Source: Burkholderiales bacterium
GTDB lineage: Bacteria; Pseudomonadota; Gammaproteobacteria; Burkholderiales; Eutrophovitaceae
NCBI GenBank assembly: GCA_028379895.1
Contig: JAOEKQ010000010.1
Coordinates: forward strand, 1-57,234
Direction of reading: 5' to 3'
DNA length: 57,234 bases
The notes under the pieces were generated by a model that saw nothing but the letters and a program-made list of their open reading frames with translations, did not search any database and was not told where the DNA came from. Shown piece by piece: positions 1-9,930 of the stretch; within the stretch, counting starts at the first letter, position 1, and every line of letters begins with the position of its first letter. Both the position numbers and the translations under genes were made by a program.

Positions 1-1622
1 TGGAAATCACTGGCCGTCAACACAGGCAAATCTACAATCCCAAATCTGAGAGCCCGAGCAGCTGTACTAACACCGTCAGTGATCGAGAGCGTTATGTCAA
101 AAATATTATCATTTCCGCCATCCTGCGGATTTTCAAAGTTAAAGGCGTTGGCAGGCGTGATACTCGCGAATGTAATTTCCCCAGTACCTGAGTCAATACT
201 GAACAGATCAGAATCGTCTCCAACACCAGAACTCAAGGTAATTGTTGTCGGTCCTTGTGCAAGCCCCGTACGAACAGCGATAAGCTGTGAAGGTAAACCC
301 TCATTTATCGTAAATCGCTGAAGAGTTACGCTCAACGGCAATATGGGAATGCCTCCTGCGGAAAATTCATCGAAATCAACTCCGAAAACCTCATTGAATA
401 AGGTTATAAATTCTTCACCCTGTTGGAGCTCTAAAAATTGACCGTCTTGAATAATGTCTGCAACACCAGCGATGTCGTCTGGCTCACCAAGTCCTGATCC
501 AAACTGGTCAAAGTTTTCGTCGGGTTCGAATTGACCGGAGCCAGGAAAAACTGAGGAGAATGGATCGCGCGCGCCATCTCCTCCAAAAAGATCCTCATAA
601 AATATGAATGCGCCCTGAGGTGCCATATTTAGATCACTCGCATAGGACAAATCAATGGGTGAAGGGCCTCCTGATCCTGGTTCAAACTCGTCAAACAATG
701 CGAGTGCAGTTGAGTAGATTGGCGCGATTGCTGCTTCTGGTTCTGGTCCTGGTCCAAGCGGGTCAAACTCGGCTCCTGGGTCAAGATCACCATTAGGACC
801 GGGTCCAAATCCACCGTCGGATCCAGGTCCAAACTCTCCGTCAGGTCCAGACCTAAATTCGTCATCGGGTCCAGGTCCACCTTCATCATCAGGTCCAGGG
901 CCGCCTTCATCATCAGGTCCCGAGCCACCTTCATCGTCCGGGCCACCCTCTGGGTCTAGACCGCCTTCAATATCCTCTTCTAAAAGCGCTTCTCGATCCG
1001 TCGAAACAGAATTTAACACCGCCTCCAATTGCGCTTGTGGGATTTTCACGGGCGTGCTGATAACTCCAGCTGCATCAATCGTGACACCAAAACCAGGATT
1101 CGTCACAAACTGCGTCGATAAATCATTCGCAACTAATATTTTTCCATCCAACAACGCAATCGTTGAATCAGAGGCGCTAATCTGGCCCACAAACTCCGTA
1201 CCACGAACCCCAATGGTTGCCACTGGTGTTTCAACATTCACTTTCTCAGGGTTTTTAGTCGCGACCTTACCGGAAATGAATTTAAACGTACCTTTGGTGA
1301 CCTTTAACGCCACCTCATCGTCGTCACTGTTGAAGACAAACTTATCCAAAACAATCTCGGCCTTTTGGCCAACATTGATCGCCGTTTGATCCATCAACAG
1401 CACTTGAGCACGACTGGAACCACCAGTCATGATTTTATCGTTCTCAAAAACTGGAGAGCCTGGCTTGACGCTGATTATCTCCCCGTCGCGCTCAATAGTA
1501 ACCTTACCAATAACTGCTGCAATTGCGCCTATCTTATCCGCCGCCATCGCTTGGCTTAACATCAAGCAAGTTAGAAACAGGACAAGAAAAAAATCTTTCG
1601 TTTTTTGAGCAAGATAAGTCAT
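1..1622 (-). CDS. Secreted FecR-domain protein with acidic Gly-Pro-Asp repeats and cadherin-like region (partial, left edge)
   Basis: From an ATG at 1622 an open minus-strand frame runs off the left edge, showing about 540 residues. A signal peptide (hydrophobic core LVLFLTCLMLSQAMA) leads into a FecR-type domain at roughly residues 28-165, with the characteristic motif ETPVATIGVRGTEFVG. Residues about 220-285 are low-complexity, built of GPDDEGG-like units. From about residue 430 a cadherin-like/tandem-beta repeat starts (INEGLPSQ, then SIDSGTGEITF), a layout known from large secreted adhesin-like proteins. FecR domains occur in periplasmic sigma regulators but also, as here, at the N-terminus of exported repeat proteins with no sigma-factor neighbour. 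The C-terminus, which would show the export or anchoring signal, lies outside the window, so the function is unknown; surface adhesion is an inference. The frame and the signal peptide make the gene itself secure. Confidence 0.85.
   Translation of the reverse strand, partial: MTYLAQKTKDFFLVLFLTCLMLSQAMAADKIGAIAAVIGKVTIERDGEIISVKPGSPVFENDKIMTGGSSRAQVLLMDQTAINVGQKAEIVLDKFVFNSDDDEVALKVTKGTFKFISGKVATKNPEKVNVETPVATIGVRGTEFVGQISASDSTIALLDGKILVANDLSTQFVTNPGFGVTIDAAGVISTPVKIPQAQLEAVLNSVSTDREALLEEDIEGGLDPEGGPDDEGGSGPDDEGGPGPDDEGGPGPDDEFRSGPDGEFGPGSDGGFGPGPNGDLDPGAEFDPLGPGPEPEAAIAPIYSTALALFDEFEPGSGGPSPIDLSYASDLNMAPQGAFIFYEDLFGGDGARDPFSSVFPGSGQFEPDENFDQFGSGLGEPDDIAGVADIIQDGQFLELQQGEEFITLFNEVFGVDFDEFSAGGIPILPLSVTLQRFTINEGLPSQLIAVRTGLAQGPTTITLSSGVGDDSDLFSIDSGTGEITFASITPANAFNFENPQDGGNDNIFDITLSITDGVSTAARALRFGIVDLPVLTASDF
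861..960. repeat. Coding tandem repeat (about 24-bp unit) in the FecR-domain gene
   Basis: Three to four imperfect units of about 24 bp, each containing GGTCC...CC(A/G)CCTTCATC, follow each other on the plus strand. On the minus strand they encode GPDDEGG/GPDDEGGP units. The neighbouring 780-860 stretch is a more diverged continuation encoding GPDGEFGPGSDGGFGPG. The unit length is a multiple of three, so copy-number change would keep the frame. Confidence 0.7.
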
Positions 1623-1837
1623 TTGCTTATGCGCTCCTACAATATCCAAGCAAATGCTAAGTTAGCGTCGCGAGTGTTCGTATCGAAATTTAAAATATCA
1701 GAATCTGTTTCTGTATTTAGGTAGCGCACATACTGATCAAAATAAATAGTGTAACCAATAATCAAAAAGTGGTAAATCCCAACAATCTATTCAGCTAAGA
1801 GAAATGACCTACCCTAGGTTGTAAAGTCAACAATTTT

Positions 1838-1957
1838 GGCTTGTGTAACATGTCTGTGTAACCAGTTTAGTACCCTTTATTCCACCCCTAAACACCCCGG
1901 GGGAGGGTCTACACAGGGTAAGGTTATCTATAAGTGGCTTGGGAGATACAAAAAAGA
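1838..1957. repeat. Interspersed repeat, copy 1 (long left flank)
   Basis: The core at 1905-1957 begins GGGTCTACACAGGGTA and continues TTATCTATAAG, CTTGGGAGATAC and an A-run. It is preceded by a GC-rich palindromic block around CACCCCGGGGGAGGGT (1892-1908), with nested inverted segments (ACCCCT/AGGGT) and an outer TACCCT (1871) facing AGGGTA (1915). The flank from 1838 (GTAACATGTCTGTGTA) is shared with copy 6. The A-run end lies about 65 bp from the stop codon of the minus-strand gene ending at 2022. Confidence 0.8.
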
Positions 1958-2021
1958 TAAACTGGAACCCTAAAAATTACCTATCACAGATGCGGAGCTT
2001 AGATGCACAAGTGGTACAGCT

Positions 2022-2504
2022 CTATCTGATACTCATGAACGCCATATACGCAAAAATCAGGACGGCAATGACACAAATCACCAAACCTAAAGATCCACTT
2101 TGGTCTGGACCAATCTCTTCCTTTGATATCCCCATTCCGAATGTTTGAGGTAGATAAAACTCCATTCTCACTTTATTGATAATGGCACTTACTTGCTGAC
2201 TATTTTCAACCCCAATGACCCGAACATATTCATTTAACGATTTAGCAGCATCTCTTTTTTTCTCTATTATTAGAGCCTTCGCAAACTGAATGATACGAGG
2301 ATCACTACCGAAATAACTCTCCAAAAACTTCTTCTCTAAATTGATAGCGATAGAATTTCTATCAGAAAAATTTTTAGTATCTAGCATGACGATTTTGTAA
2401 GCAGCAGACAGCTTACTAGATATAGCACCTAGGCGATTAAATATAGTCCTGAGGTCTGGATAAACGCCACAGGCAACGTTCCAATCCTTGTCCCTGGAAC
2501 GCAA
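2022..2504 (-). CDS. Hypothetical protein with C-terminal membrane anchor, 5' end uncertain
   Basis: This 160-residue frame is mostly charged and helical, with a single C-terminal hydrophobic segment (LGLVICVIAVLIFAYMAFM, about residues 139-157) and a very short tail. That suggests a tail-anchored inner-membrane protein with its bulk in the cytoplasm. I do not recognise the family. The start is doubtful: the only initiator is TTG at 2504 with no ribosome binding site. The frame stays open upstream for about 23 codons (Asp/Glu/Asn-rich) to a TGA without any ATG or GTG. An ATG just upstream is out of frame. So the gene may be truncated or frameshifted at its 5' end. Its stop lies next to repeat copy 1. 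Confidence 0.5.
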   Translation of the reverse strand: MRSRDKDWNVACGVYPDLRTIFNRLGAISSKLSAAYKIVMLDTKNFSDRNSIAINLEKKFLESYFGSDPRIIQFAKALIIEKKRDAAKSLNEYVRVIGVENSQQVSAIINKVRMEFYLPQTFGMGISKEEIGPDQSGSLGLVICVIAVLIFAYMAFMSIR

Positions 2505-3001
2505 AGCTTCGTTTAAATCATTGTCCTCATCATCGTTGAAGTGACTCTTACCCTCTGAGTAACTCTCGTCATATTGTAATCACGGTGTAATTTTGCGGGA
2601 TAGCTATAGTGCTAACTAATATTTTTTTGATCTAAACTTATACCTAAAAGATTTAAGTACTAACTCCTTAATGCCTGAGGATGCGAGTAACATCGTGTTT
2701 TGAATTATGAAGGCACCAATAGGTTTTGTAGTTAGCGAATCTGAAAAAAAGTAACTCTTTTCACTCTCGATTACTCGGGTCGCTGTTTCAGACGATCTTT
2801 CAAATCTTGTTTAGGTAAAGATCTTTATTACTTATCGTAAACGAAGCAAAATCTCCACAAATTTGCAAGTTCAATCTGGACGTCAAAAAGGCGTTGTTGA
2901 CTTGATCAATCGCGACTGCAAGCACGTATAAGTTTTTTTCTTTTCGTGATTGATATTTTGAATCGCAGATTTCGCAACTAAGATCGACAGAAGGAAATTC
3001 T
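2505..3001. other. Intergenic region upstream of metF
   Basis: About 500 bp without a convincing gene. The left part is the ATG-less 5' extension of the preceding minus-strand frame. The right part must carry the metF-metH promoter and leader. I looked for a SAM, SAH or cobalamin riboswitch core and saw none I could defend. The metF ribosome binding site AGAAGGAA sits at 2989-2996. Confidence 0.5.
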
Positions 3002-3880
3002 ATGAACGTAACTCAGGAAGCTAAAAATAAGGAACCTCGTGTCTCCTTTGAGTTTTTTCCACCAAATTCAGATGACGCCGAATTGAGTCTTTGGAAGACC
3101 GTTAAGCGACTAGCGCCACTTGACCCTAAGTTCGTTTCCGTAACTTATGGAGCTGATGGCTCTACGCGTGAACGAACACATCGAGTCATCAAACGTATTT
3201 TGACTGACACCACTCTAAACGCGGTACCACATTTGACATGCGTTGGCGCATCTCGCCAGGATGTCGATAGTTTGGCTGACAAGTATTGGCACCTAGGGGT
3301 TCGTAAGCTCGTGGCGCTCAGGGGAGATCCTGAGGGAGGGGCGGAGGCGGATTATGTGCCCCATAAGGATGGGTATGCTTTTGGCTCTGACTTGGTGGAG
3401 GGGCTGCTTGAGAAGCATCCTTTTGATTTGGTTGTAGGAGCCTATCCAGAAACTCACCCCCAGGCGCTCTCCGAAGAAGCAGATCTAGACAGTTTAAGAC
3501 GTAAAGTTGACGCAGGTGCTAAATGTGCAATAACTCAGTTCTTTTTTGACGATACTATATTCCTAAAATTTCGTGACCGGGTGGAATCTGCCGGTATAAA
3601 GGTAGAGTTGATACCTGGTATTTTGCCGGTAACTAATTACAAAACACTGATTCGTTTTGCGGGTTCTTGCGGAGTATCGTTACCGTCGAGCTTGGCTGAT
3701 TTGTTTTACGGATTAGATGACGATGTCACGACAAGGCAACACATTGCGGCTCATGTGGCTGTCTCGCAAGTCGAGGCGCTAGGTCGGGAAGGTGTTCGTG
3801 ACTTTCATTTTTACACTTTAAATCGTGCTGAGCTTAGCTTTACAGTCTGTCATGCAATTGGTGTTCGAGGTAGCAAATGA
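3002..3880 (+). CDS. metF: 5,10-methylenetetrahydrofolate reductase
   Basis: This 292-residue cytoplasmic FAD enzyme reduces 5,10-methylene-THF to 5-methyl-THF, the methyl donor for methionine synthase. The family N-terminus VSFEFFPP, the SVTYGADGS motif and the LRGDPEGG segment are all present, and the length is typical for the bacterial single-domain MetF. The start is the ATG preceded by AGAAGGAA. The TGA stop overlaps the metH ATG (ATGA at 3877-3880), so the two genes are translationally coupled and probably form one operon. The product of this enzyme is the substrate of its neighbour. No known methionine regulator site was identified with confidence upstream. Confidence 0.97.
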   Translation: MNVTQEAKNKEPRVSFEFFPPNSDDAELSLWKTVKRLAPLDPKFVSVTYGADGSTRERTHRVIKRILTDTTLNAVPHLTCVGASRQDVDSLADKYWHLGVRKLVALRGDPEGGAEADYVPHKDGYAFGSDLVEGLLEKHPFDLVVGAYPETHPQALSEEADLDSLRRKVDAGAKCAITQFFFDDTIFLKFRDRVESAGIKVELIPGILPVTNYKTLIRFAGSCGVSLPSSLADLFYGLDDDVTTRQHIAAHVAVSQVEALGREGVRDFHFYTLNRAELSFTVCHAIGVRGSK

Positions 3881-6800
3881 ATCGGATTGAACGTATTAAA
3901 TGGCTCTTAGACACCTTGCCCAATGAAATAATTATTCTCGATGGAGGAATGGGCACCATGATTCAGGGTGCTGAATTAACGGAAAGCGATTATCGAGGAA
4001 GTCGTTTTGCTGAATATGAGCAAGATCTCAAAGGTAATAATGACCTATTGACCTTGACTCAGCCTGGACTGATCGCATCAATACACGGGGCTTATGTAGA
4101 TGCTGGTGCAAGTATTATCGAAACAAACACTTTTAACGCCAACGCTCCCTCTATGGCGGATTACGGTATGGAAGACCTTGTTTACGAGCTCAATATAGAG
4201 GCGGCGAGACTTGCTAGGAAAGTCGCCGATGAGTGCATCGGACGTCCTGTGCTTGTGGCAGGTGTTTTGGGCCCAACAAATCGAACTTGTTCAATTAGCC
4301 CTAATGTGGACGATCCCGGCGCACGTAATATTACTTACGCTGAGCTAGTTGACACATATACCGAGGCAACACGTGCTCTCATGAAGGGCGGGTCAGACCT
4401 AATTTTAGTTGAAACCATATTCGACACGTTAAATGCAAAAGCTGCTCTTTATGCAATAGATGTGGTTGCGGAGGAATCCGGTATACCGATACGAATTATG
4501 ATTTCTGGCACGATTACTGATGCATCAGGTCGAACTTTGTCGGGGCAAACAACGGAGGCTTTTTGGTTTGCGGTTCGTCACGCCAGACCACTGACGATTG
4601 GTTTAAATTGCGCGCTTGGACCAATAGAACTACGTCAGTTTTTAGCAGATTTATCTCGTGTCGCGGACACATTTGTATCCGCACATCCGAACGCGGGTTT
4701 GCCTAATCAATTTGGCGAATACGATTTAAGTCCAGAGGAGATGGCTGAGATTGTCGCTGAGTACGCACAAAGTGGATTGGTGAATGTTGTAGGAGGTTGT
4801 TGTGGTACGACGCCTGAACATGTTCGGTTAATTGCAGAGCAGGTCGGAGGAGCTTCCCCACGTATTGTTCCTGACTTTGAACCATTGATGAGATTAAGCG
4901 GGCTCGAACCCTTCATTGCTGACAAGACGACTGGTTTTATTAATGTCGGCGAACGAACGAATGTGACTGGTTCTGCTGTGTTCAAGCGGTTAGTTCTCAA
5001 TAACCAGCTCGATGATGCATTAACAGTTGCGAGACAACAAGTTGAAAATGGTGCGCAGATTATTGATATCAATATGGATGAAGGCATGCTTGATTCGAAA
5101 TCGGCCATGATCACTTTTCTTAATTTGATTGCCTCTGAGCCGGATATTTCTCGTGTGCCTGTGATGATTGATTCATCGAAGTGGGATGTGCTGGAAGCGG
5201 GCATGCAATGTGTACAAGGTAAAGGCATCATCAACTCGATTTCATTGAAAGAAGGTGAAGAGCAGTTTCTAGAACAGGCACGAAAGGTCCGTCGTTATGG
5301 GTTCGCAGTCATTGTCATGGCTTTTGATGAGCAAGGCCAAGCTGATACCCAACGTCGAAAAAAAGAAATCTGTGAGAGGTCATATCGGTTGTTGACTGAT
5401 GAAATTAATTTTCCGCCCGAAGATATTATTTTTGATCCTAATGTGTTTGCTGTCGCGACAGGCATAGAGGAACATAATGGATACGCGCAAGATTTTATAG
5501 CGGCTTGTCATGATATACGTACGCATTGCCCTTACAGTTATATTTCCGGCGGTATTTCAAATGTATCGTTCTCATTCCGAGGCAATAATTCTGTGCGAGA
5601 AGCTATGCATTCGGTATTTTTGTTTTATGCCATCCGCCAAGGTCTCTCCATGGGGATTGTTAATGCAGGGCAATTGGCAATCTATGAAGATATTGATATG
5701 GAGTTACGCGAATTAGTCGAAGATGTCATTCTTAATCGTCGTAACGATGCGACCGAACGACTAGTTGATGCGGCGCCTCGCTTTAACCTCGGAAAAGTGA
5801 TAGAAGACGATACGATTGCGGAGTGGCGCAGCACCTCATGTGAGGAGCGATTATCTTATGCGTTGGTGAAAGGAATTGACGCCTATGTTGTCGAGGATAC
5901 CGAAGAGGCTCGATTGAAAGCCACTCGGCCGTTACACGTTATCGAAGGTCCCCTCATGGACGGAATGAATACTGTCGGAGATTTGTTTGGTGCAGGTAAA
6001 ATGTTCTTACCGCAGGTAGTTAAGTCTGCTCGAGTTATGAAGAAAGCGGTTGCACATTTGATTCCCTTTATCGAGGAGGAGAAAGCGGCGACTGGAGATA
6101 CTAGCCGAGAGCATGGCGTCATCATCATGGCCACGGTAAAGGGCGACGTGCACGATATCGGTAAGAATATTGTAGGTGTCGTCCTTCAATGTAACAACTA
6201 TAAAGTGATTGATCTCGGCGTAATGGTCCCTGCGCAGAAAATATTAGATGCGGCGCTTGAATATAATGCGGATATCATTGGGTTGTCTGGCCTAATAACC
6301 CCATCGCTCGACGAAATGGTAACGGTTGCTTCAGAGATGGAGAGGCAAAATTTTAACGTCCCTTTATTAATTGGTGGAGCAACAACAAGCCCTGCGCATA
6401 CGTCAGTTAAGATTGACCCAGCTTATTCACAAACCGTGCTCTATGTAAAAGATGCAAGTAGAGCGGTTGGTGTGGCATCAAAACTGTTGGGTGACCATCG
6501 AGAAGATTTCTACGAAGAGATAAAGGTAGAGCACGATCGTAAACGGCAGGTTCACTCTGGTCGTAAGACGAAAAAAATCTTGTCAATATCCGATGCAAAC
6601 GCTAGGGCGGAGTCATTAGTCTTTGATGCAGGTAGCATAGCTGTGCCCAAGGTGTTAGGTAAGCAGGTGTTGCGAGACTATCCACTTGAAAGTTTGGTAG
6701 AAACAATTGATTGGATGCCTTTTTTTAATGCGTGGGAATTTAGTGGGAAGTTTCCGGAGATTTTGAATGATCCAAGGAAAGGCCCAGAAGCTCGTAAACT

Positions 6801-7548
6801 CTTCAAAGACGCGCAGTCAATGTTGACGCAAATTATTGATGAGAAGTGGCTGAGAGCGGATGCTGTTTTTGGCTGTTTTCCAGCGTATTCAGAGGGTAAC
6901 AGTATCGTTATTCTTGACCCTGATAACCATGGTCGAGAGATTGCACGCACCCATTGGTTGAGACAGCAGAGGCCACTACCTGATGGTAAACCACAGTTAT
7001 GCTTATCCGATTTTATTGCTCCAAGGAATGCTGGAACCCTTGATTATATTGGTGGCTTTGCGGTGACGACTGGGCATGGAATTGAGCAACATGTAAAGCG
7101 TTATGAGGCGGAACACGATGATTATCGAGCTATTTTATTGAAGGTCTTGGCGGATCGTTTTGCCGAGAGTTTTGCGGAGCACCTGCATCAACGGGTACGT
7201 ACTGAATATTGGGGTTATGACACGGGAGAAAAGTTAGGCAATGAAGATCTCATTCGTGAAAGGTACCGGGGAATACGTCCCGCTCCAGGTTATCCTTCGT
7301 GTCCTGATCATCGAGAGAAACGTACGCTTTGGGATCTACTGGATGTTGAGACTGAAACGAAAATATCGTTAACCGATAGTCTCGCAATGTGGCCAACTTC
7401 ATCTGTTAGTGGATTTTATTTTGCCCATCCGGACGCCCGTTACTTTATGCTTGGGAATATCGGTGAAGATCAAGTGGCTACGTATAGCCAACTACGTCAA
7501 GAGGGTGAGGAAGAAAACTTTAGGTGGCTGTCGCCAGTATTGGGGTAA
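3877..7548 (+). CDS. metH: Cobalamin-dependent methionine synthase
   Basis: At 1223 residues this is a full-length MetH, which transfers the methyl group of 5-methyl-THF to homocysteine through methylcobalamin. The homocysteine module is N-terminal, with zinc cysteines in GLNCALG (about residue 245) and GGCCGT (about 307-308). The pterin-binding module follows ([14 protein letters not shown], about 350-600). Next is the cobalamin cap and Rossmann pair, with the B12 ligand motif [11 protein letters not shown] near residue 757. The C-terminal SAM-dependent reactivation domain follows from about 900 ([15 protein letters not shown]). All key residues I can check are present. It overlaps metF by four bases, and the pair completes the methyl branch of methionine synthesis. 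It implies that the cell makes or imports cobalamin. Repeat copy 2 lies about 170 bp downstream. Confidence 0.98.
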   Translation: MNRIERIKWLLDTLPNEIIILDGGMGTMIQGAELTESDYRGSRFAEYEQDLKGNNDLLTLTQPGLIASIHGAYVDAGASIIETNTFNANAPSMADYGMEDLVYELNIEAARLARKVADECIGRPVLVAGVLGPTNRTCSISPNVDDPGARNITYAELVDTYTEATRALMKGGSDLILVETIFDTLNAKAALYAIDVVAEESGIPIRIMISGTITDASGRTLSGQTTEAFWFAVRHARPLTIGLNCALGPIELRQFLADLSRVADTFVSAHPNAGLPNQFGEYDLSPEEMAEIVAEYAQSGLVNVVGGCCGTTPEHVRLIAEQVGGASPRIVPDFEPLMRLSGLEPFIADKTTGFINVGERTNVTGSAVFKRLVLNNQLDDALTVARQQVENGAQIIDINMDEGMLDSKSAMITFLNLIASEPDISRVPVMIDSSKWDVLEAGMQCVQGKGIINSISLKEGEEQFLEQARKVRRYGFAVIVMAFDEQGQADTQRRKKEICERSYRLLTDEINFPPEDIIFDPNVFAVATGIEEHNGYAQDFIAACHDIRTHCPYSYISGGISNVSFSFRGNNSVREAMHSVFLFYAIRQGLSMGIVNAGQLAIYEDIDMELRELVEDVILNRRNDATERLVDAAPRFNLGKVIEDDTIAEWRSTSCEERLSYALVKGIDAYVVEDTEEARLKATRPLHVIEGPLMDGMNTVGDLFGAGKMFLPQVVKSARVMKKAVAHLIPFIEEEKAATGDTSREHGVIIMATVKGDVHDIGKNIVGVVLQCNNYKVIDLGVMVPAQKILDAALEYNADIIGLSGLITPSLDEMVTVASEMERQNFNVPLLIGGATTSPAHTSVKIDPAYSQTVLYVKDASRAVGVASKLLGDHREDFYEEIKVEHDRKRQVHSGRKTKKILSISDANARAESLVFDAGSIAVPKVLGKQVLRDYPLESLVETIDWMPFFNAWEFSGKFPEILNDPRKGPEARKLFKDAQSMLTQIIDEKWLRADAVFGCFPAYSEGNSIVILDPDNHGREIARTHWLRQQRPLPDGKPQLCLSDFIAPRNAGTLDYIGGFAVTTGHGIEQHVKRYEAEHDDYRAILLKVLADRFAESFAEHLHQRVRTEYWGYDTGEKLGNEDLIRERYRGIRPAPGYPSCPDHREKRTLWDLLDVETETKISLTDSLAMWPTSSVSGFYFAHPDARYFMLGNIGEDQVATYSQLRQEGEEENFRWLSPVLG

Positions 7549-7677
7549 GTTTTACTTGTAGTTTGCGCGTCGATCTGAGAATGTTCGAACCCGTTTCCTC
7601 CAAGCCTTGTATTAACTTTGGATTTTATTGAATAAACATTTCGGTTCCAAAGGAGTAAGAAACTTCATCAATTCCAG

Positions 7678-7771
7678 GATCAGAAATAGGCAATTCTTGC
7701 CATTGCATAACTTCGGGAGGGTCTACACAGGGTTACTTTATCTATAGGTAGCTTGGGCGATATAAAAAAAT
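7678..7771. repeat. Interspersed repeat, copy 2 (alternative left flank)
   Basis: The core at 7711-7771 reads CGGGAGGGTCTACACAGGGT, then TTTATCTATAGGTAGCTTGG and a 7-A run. Its left flank (GATCAGAAATAGGCAAT..., 7678-7715) is not the flank of copies 1 and 6, but recurs at 15225 as partial copy 7. The A-run end is 30 bp from the stop of the SnoaL-like gene at 7801. Confidence 0.8.
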
Positions 7772-7800
7772 TATGTTGGAATCTCGATTAGTTATAAGAA

Positions 7801-8184
7801 TTAAAACATAGTATTGGTGTTCATCGATTCCTTAGGAACGCTTTGTATCGAGTCCCAATGCTCAATAATTTTACCGTTATCACCGAATCGAAAGAAATCC
7901 ATAGTTACGTACTCTTCTTTATCAGGCCAAATTTGACGGGTATGTAAAGCAACGAGATCACCTTCTGAAACTGCCCGCAAAAATTCTATCCGCTTGCTTT
8001 CATACTCCCTGTGCATTTGCTCAAAGTAATCAATAAAACCCTCCTTCCCATCTCGAACGCTGGGATTGTGTTGAATATATTCATCTCCAACGTACCTCTC
8101 TACGGCTTTTCTAGGTTTACCTTCAAATGCCATTCTGTAAAAGCTAATAGCGTTCATTTTATTTATCTCGATATTGTGTGTCAT
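7801..8184 (-). CDS. SnoaL-like (NTF2-fold) small protein
   Basis: The 127-residue product has the features of the SnoaL-like polyketide-cyclase/ester-cyclase superfamily: an N-terminal helix pair (ISFYRMAFEGKPRKAVERYV), the DEYIQHNP strand, and the C-terminal DFFRFGDNGKIIEHWDSIQ segment. This alpha+beta cone fold binds small hydrophobic substrates. Many members are uncharacterised, so the substrate cannot be inferred. There is no signal peptide, so it is cytoplasmic. It stands alone between repeat copies 2 and 3, both in the same orientation, with its stop about 30 bp from copy 2 and its start about 30 bp from copy 3. The start is the first ATG; a second ATG nine codons in is possible because neither has a clear ribosome binding site. 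Confidence 0.8.
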   Translation of the reverse strand: MTHNIEINKMNAISFYRMAFEGKPRKAVERYVGDEYIQHNPSVRDGKEGFIDYFEQMHREYESKRIEFLRAVSEGDLVALHTRQIWPDKEEYVTMDFFRFGDNGKIIEHWDSIQSVPKESMNTNTMF

Positions 8185-8213
8185 AGGTTAAGAATATCTT
8201 AATGTCAAAGCCT

Positions 8214-8297
8214 TTTTCTTCCACCCCTTATCCCCCGGGGGGGAGGGTCTACACACGGTTGCGTTATCTATAGGTAGCTTGGGAGATACAAAAAAGG
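8214..8297. repeat. Interspersed repeat, copy 3
   Basis: CCACCCCTTATCCCCCGGGG (8221-8240) forms the palindromic block, followed by GGGAGGGTCTACACACGGTT and the conserved TCTATAGGTAGCTTGGGAGA plus a 6-A run. It lies 17 bp from the stop of the lipoprotein gene at 8315, and 30 bp upstream of the SnoaL-like gene start. Confidence 0.85.
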
Positions 8298-8314
8298 CGT
8301 CAATTAAGACGTCT

Positions 8315-8890
8315 TTAAAAGACCGATTGAGGCTTATCCGAAATACGATTCCAAATACGATTCGCAAAACCACTGCCAGAGCCAAGATTGGCTGGTGCAA
8401 AATCGGTATAAATCAACTGATCTGTACTAAACTCAAGAACCTGCGTTCCACCGTTAGTCTCCAATTTAAGCATGTTATCCGTTAGTACCGCGACTTCGTA
8501 CTTCCTGAATTCTGTCCAAGGAACTTGATTCGTCTCATTAATGGTTCCATTTTCAAGTTTAAAAGTTGAGGCGTTAATATATCGAAGTCCGAACGTATCA
8601 CCCTCCAATTGATATTCTCCCATCCAAGCAAGGGTGGTCTGCTTTTCTGCATCGATATTATTGTGAAGTATGAAAACTACTGTTCCGTCATAGAAAGTAA
8701 TTCGGCCCTTAACGGTCGGCGGAGCATACTGATCGTCCCCGTCATTCCAACCGGACAACTCATAAGTTCCTTCAAGTAAACGCTCAATCTTATCTTGTTG
8801 ACTCAAATCGCTCTGAGAAGAGCCGCAAGCGGCTAGACTAACCATTGATATCAATCCTAATAACAATAAAATTCGTTTGAAAATGATCAT
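8315..8890 (-). CDS. Hypothetical outer- or inner-membrane lipoprotein
   Basis: The 191-residue product begins with a type II signal peptide and a clear lipobox (SLAAC, Cys at about residue 22), so it should be lipidated. The mature part is polar and predicted beta-rich: LEGTYELSGW, KGRITFYDGTVVFILHN, WMGEYQLEGDTFGLRY. This resembles small lipocalin-like bacterial domains that read out residual size and shape, but I cannot assign a family with confidence. The start at 8890 is supported by GAGGTG nine bases upstream. The gene is a single unit between repeat copies 3 and 4. The absence of partner genes leaves its role open. Confidence 0.75.
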   Translation of the reverse strand: MIIFKRILLLLGLISMVSLAACGSSQSDLSQQDKIERLLEGTYELSGWNDGDDQYAPPTVKGRITFYDGTVVFILHNNIDAEKQTTLAWMGEYQLEGDTFGLRYINASTFKLENGTINETNQVPWTEFRKYEVAVLTDNMLKLETNGGTQVLEFSTDQLIYTDFAPANLGSGSGFANRIWNRISDKPQSVF

Positions 8891-9096
8891 ATCTAAACAC
8901 CTCGCATCTATTTGTGGATACTAATCACGTAAACTTATCATAAAATAAAACATATTGTTATTAACTGGATGTTCATCGCTATTTCGTGGTTTGAACACCT
9001 CATCATTTAAATCACTCAATTGCCACACCACTGCCCTCTTACAACCACATCACCTAGTTAATCTAAATACTCTTCCCTTCTTCCTAGGGAACCTCA
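8891..9096. other. Intergenic, nothing recognised
   Basis: Between the lipoprotein start and the long repeat copy 4 I see no supported gene or structured RNA. A short plus-strand frame across 8955-9188 has no ribosome binding site and runs into the repeat. Confidence 0.5.
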
Positions 9097-9287
9097 GGCA
9101 GTTTAAAGGTCGGTTATGCAGCAATCGGCTTGCTCCCTCCAGAGGCATAGACTGCTCTGAGGTTCTCACCTTTTTTTTGATTATCTAAATAGGTAGACTA
9201 AAGGTGTTTTCTATGAGATCTAAACACCCCCGGGGGGGTCTACGCAGGGTATCGTTATTTATAGGTAGCTTGAGAGATACAAAAATA
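9097..9287. repeat. Interspersed repeat, copy 4 (extended, shares about 180 bp with copy 5)
   Basis: The core at 9220-9287 reads CTAAACACCCCCGGGGGGGT, CTACGCAGGGTATCGTTATT, TATAGGTAGCTTGAGAGATA plus an A-run. The preceding 120 bp (CGGTTATGCAGCAATCGG, then GGTTCTCACC, a T-run and ATTATCTAAATAGGTAGACT) is repeated almost unchanged in copy 5, so these two copies are longer than the others. Confidence 0.85.
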
Positions 9288-9454
9288 GTTGCGATTTAGA
9301 AAGATCGCGTTACGGATCGAGAGTTCGATCTGATCTAAGCCCAGTAGAAGAATAGTTGATCACACGCATCAAGCTACAACACAGCAAATCGGTAAAAGCA
9401 AATTTTTAAAGTTAAGCCTTTGCTTGAACCTAGTAACGAGTAATCACTTTTCTT

Positions 9455-9736
9455 TCAAATTGAATCTGCAACAGGCGTTCCATTTTGATCAAATCCGTAC
9501 GGCATATCTTTCTCACTGCTTCCATCGCAGGCAGCTGCCATATTTCGCTTAGCGTTATTGCAAGCAATATTAGCCGTCGAGTAAATGTCGTCTTTAGTGG
9601 GGTCACCTTTTTTGCTGCAGTAGTGGTCATATTGCATTTTTGTTTGTTCACACGTACCGCCTCGAATATCTTTATCTTGAGCTTGAGCGGTCACTAAAAC
9701 TGAAATAAATAATGTCAAAATAACTATTGATCTCAT
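9455..9736 (-). CDS. Small secreted protein with paired CX10C motifs (copy A)
   Basis: The 93-residue product has a Sec signal peptide (IVILTLFISVLVTAQAQ) and a mature part with four cysteines spaced C-x10-C-x18-C-x10-C: CEQTKMQYDHYC and CNNAKRNMAAAC. The same pattern and several flanking residues (GTC, QxxYxC, ACxNAKxNxxxACxG) recur in the gene at 11802-12080, so the two are paralogues. The spacing would suit a disulfide-pinned helical hairpin in the periplasm, reminiscent in geometry only of twin-CX9C proteins. The ribosome binding site AAGGAGAG upstream of the ATG is strong. The gene lies 195 bp downstream of the di-heme oxidoreductase operon. I do not know a named family or function. Confidence 0.8.
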   Translation of the reverse strand: MRSIVILTLFISVLVTAQAQDKDIRGGTCEQTKMQYDHYCSKKGDPTKDDIYSTANIACNNAKRNMAAACDGSSEKDMPYGFDQNGTPVADSI

Positions 9737-9930
9737 TTTCTCTCCTTAAAAAAAATGAATCGGACCAAAAAGCAAAAACAAGCTTTATTTCAATACAAAT
9801 CCAAATGTAAACACTAAAGACTGCCAAGTCACCTATTTTCTTTTAGCCCATCATGAGAGCATGACGGGCATATGTCAGCACAGTTAAACAAGGTTATAGA
9901 GCACAGACAAAGAGCAATAGCGATAGGTGA

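Noticed and set aside
629..946. 105-codon minus-strand frame rich in Asp/Leu
   Set aside because: It is an off-frame reading of the 24-bp coding repeat in the FecR-domain gene; the true frame has a signal peptide and domain.
2760..3000. SAM, SAH or cobalamin riboswitch ahead of metF-metH
   Set aside because: I could not find the conserved core of any of these classes; not reported as a feature.
4707..5234. Long minus-strand frame of 175 codons inside metH
   Set aside because: Antisense shadow of a conserved, full-length metH; no ribosome binding site or family likeness.
8955..9188. 77-codon plus-strand frame with a Cys near the N-terminus (lipoprotein-like)
   Set aside because: No ribosome binding site, poor composition, and its second half lies in repeat copy 4.
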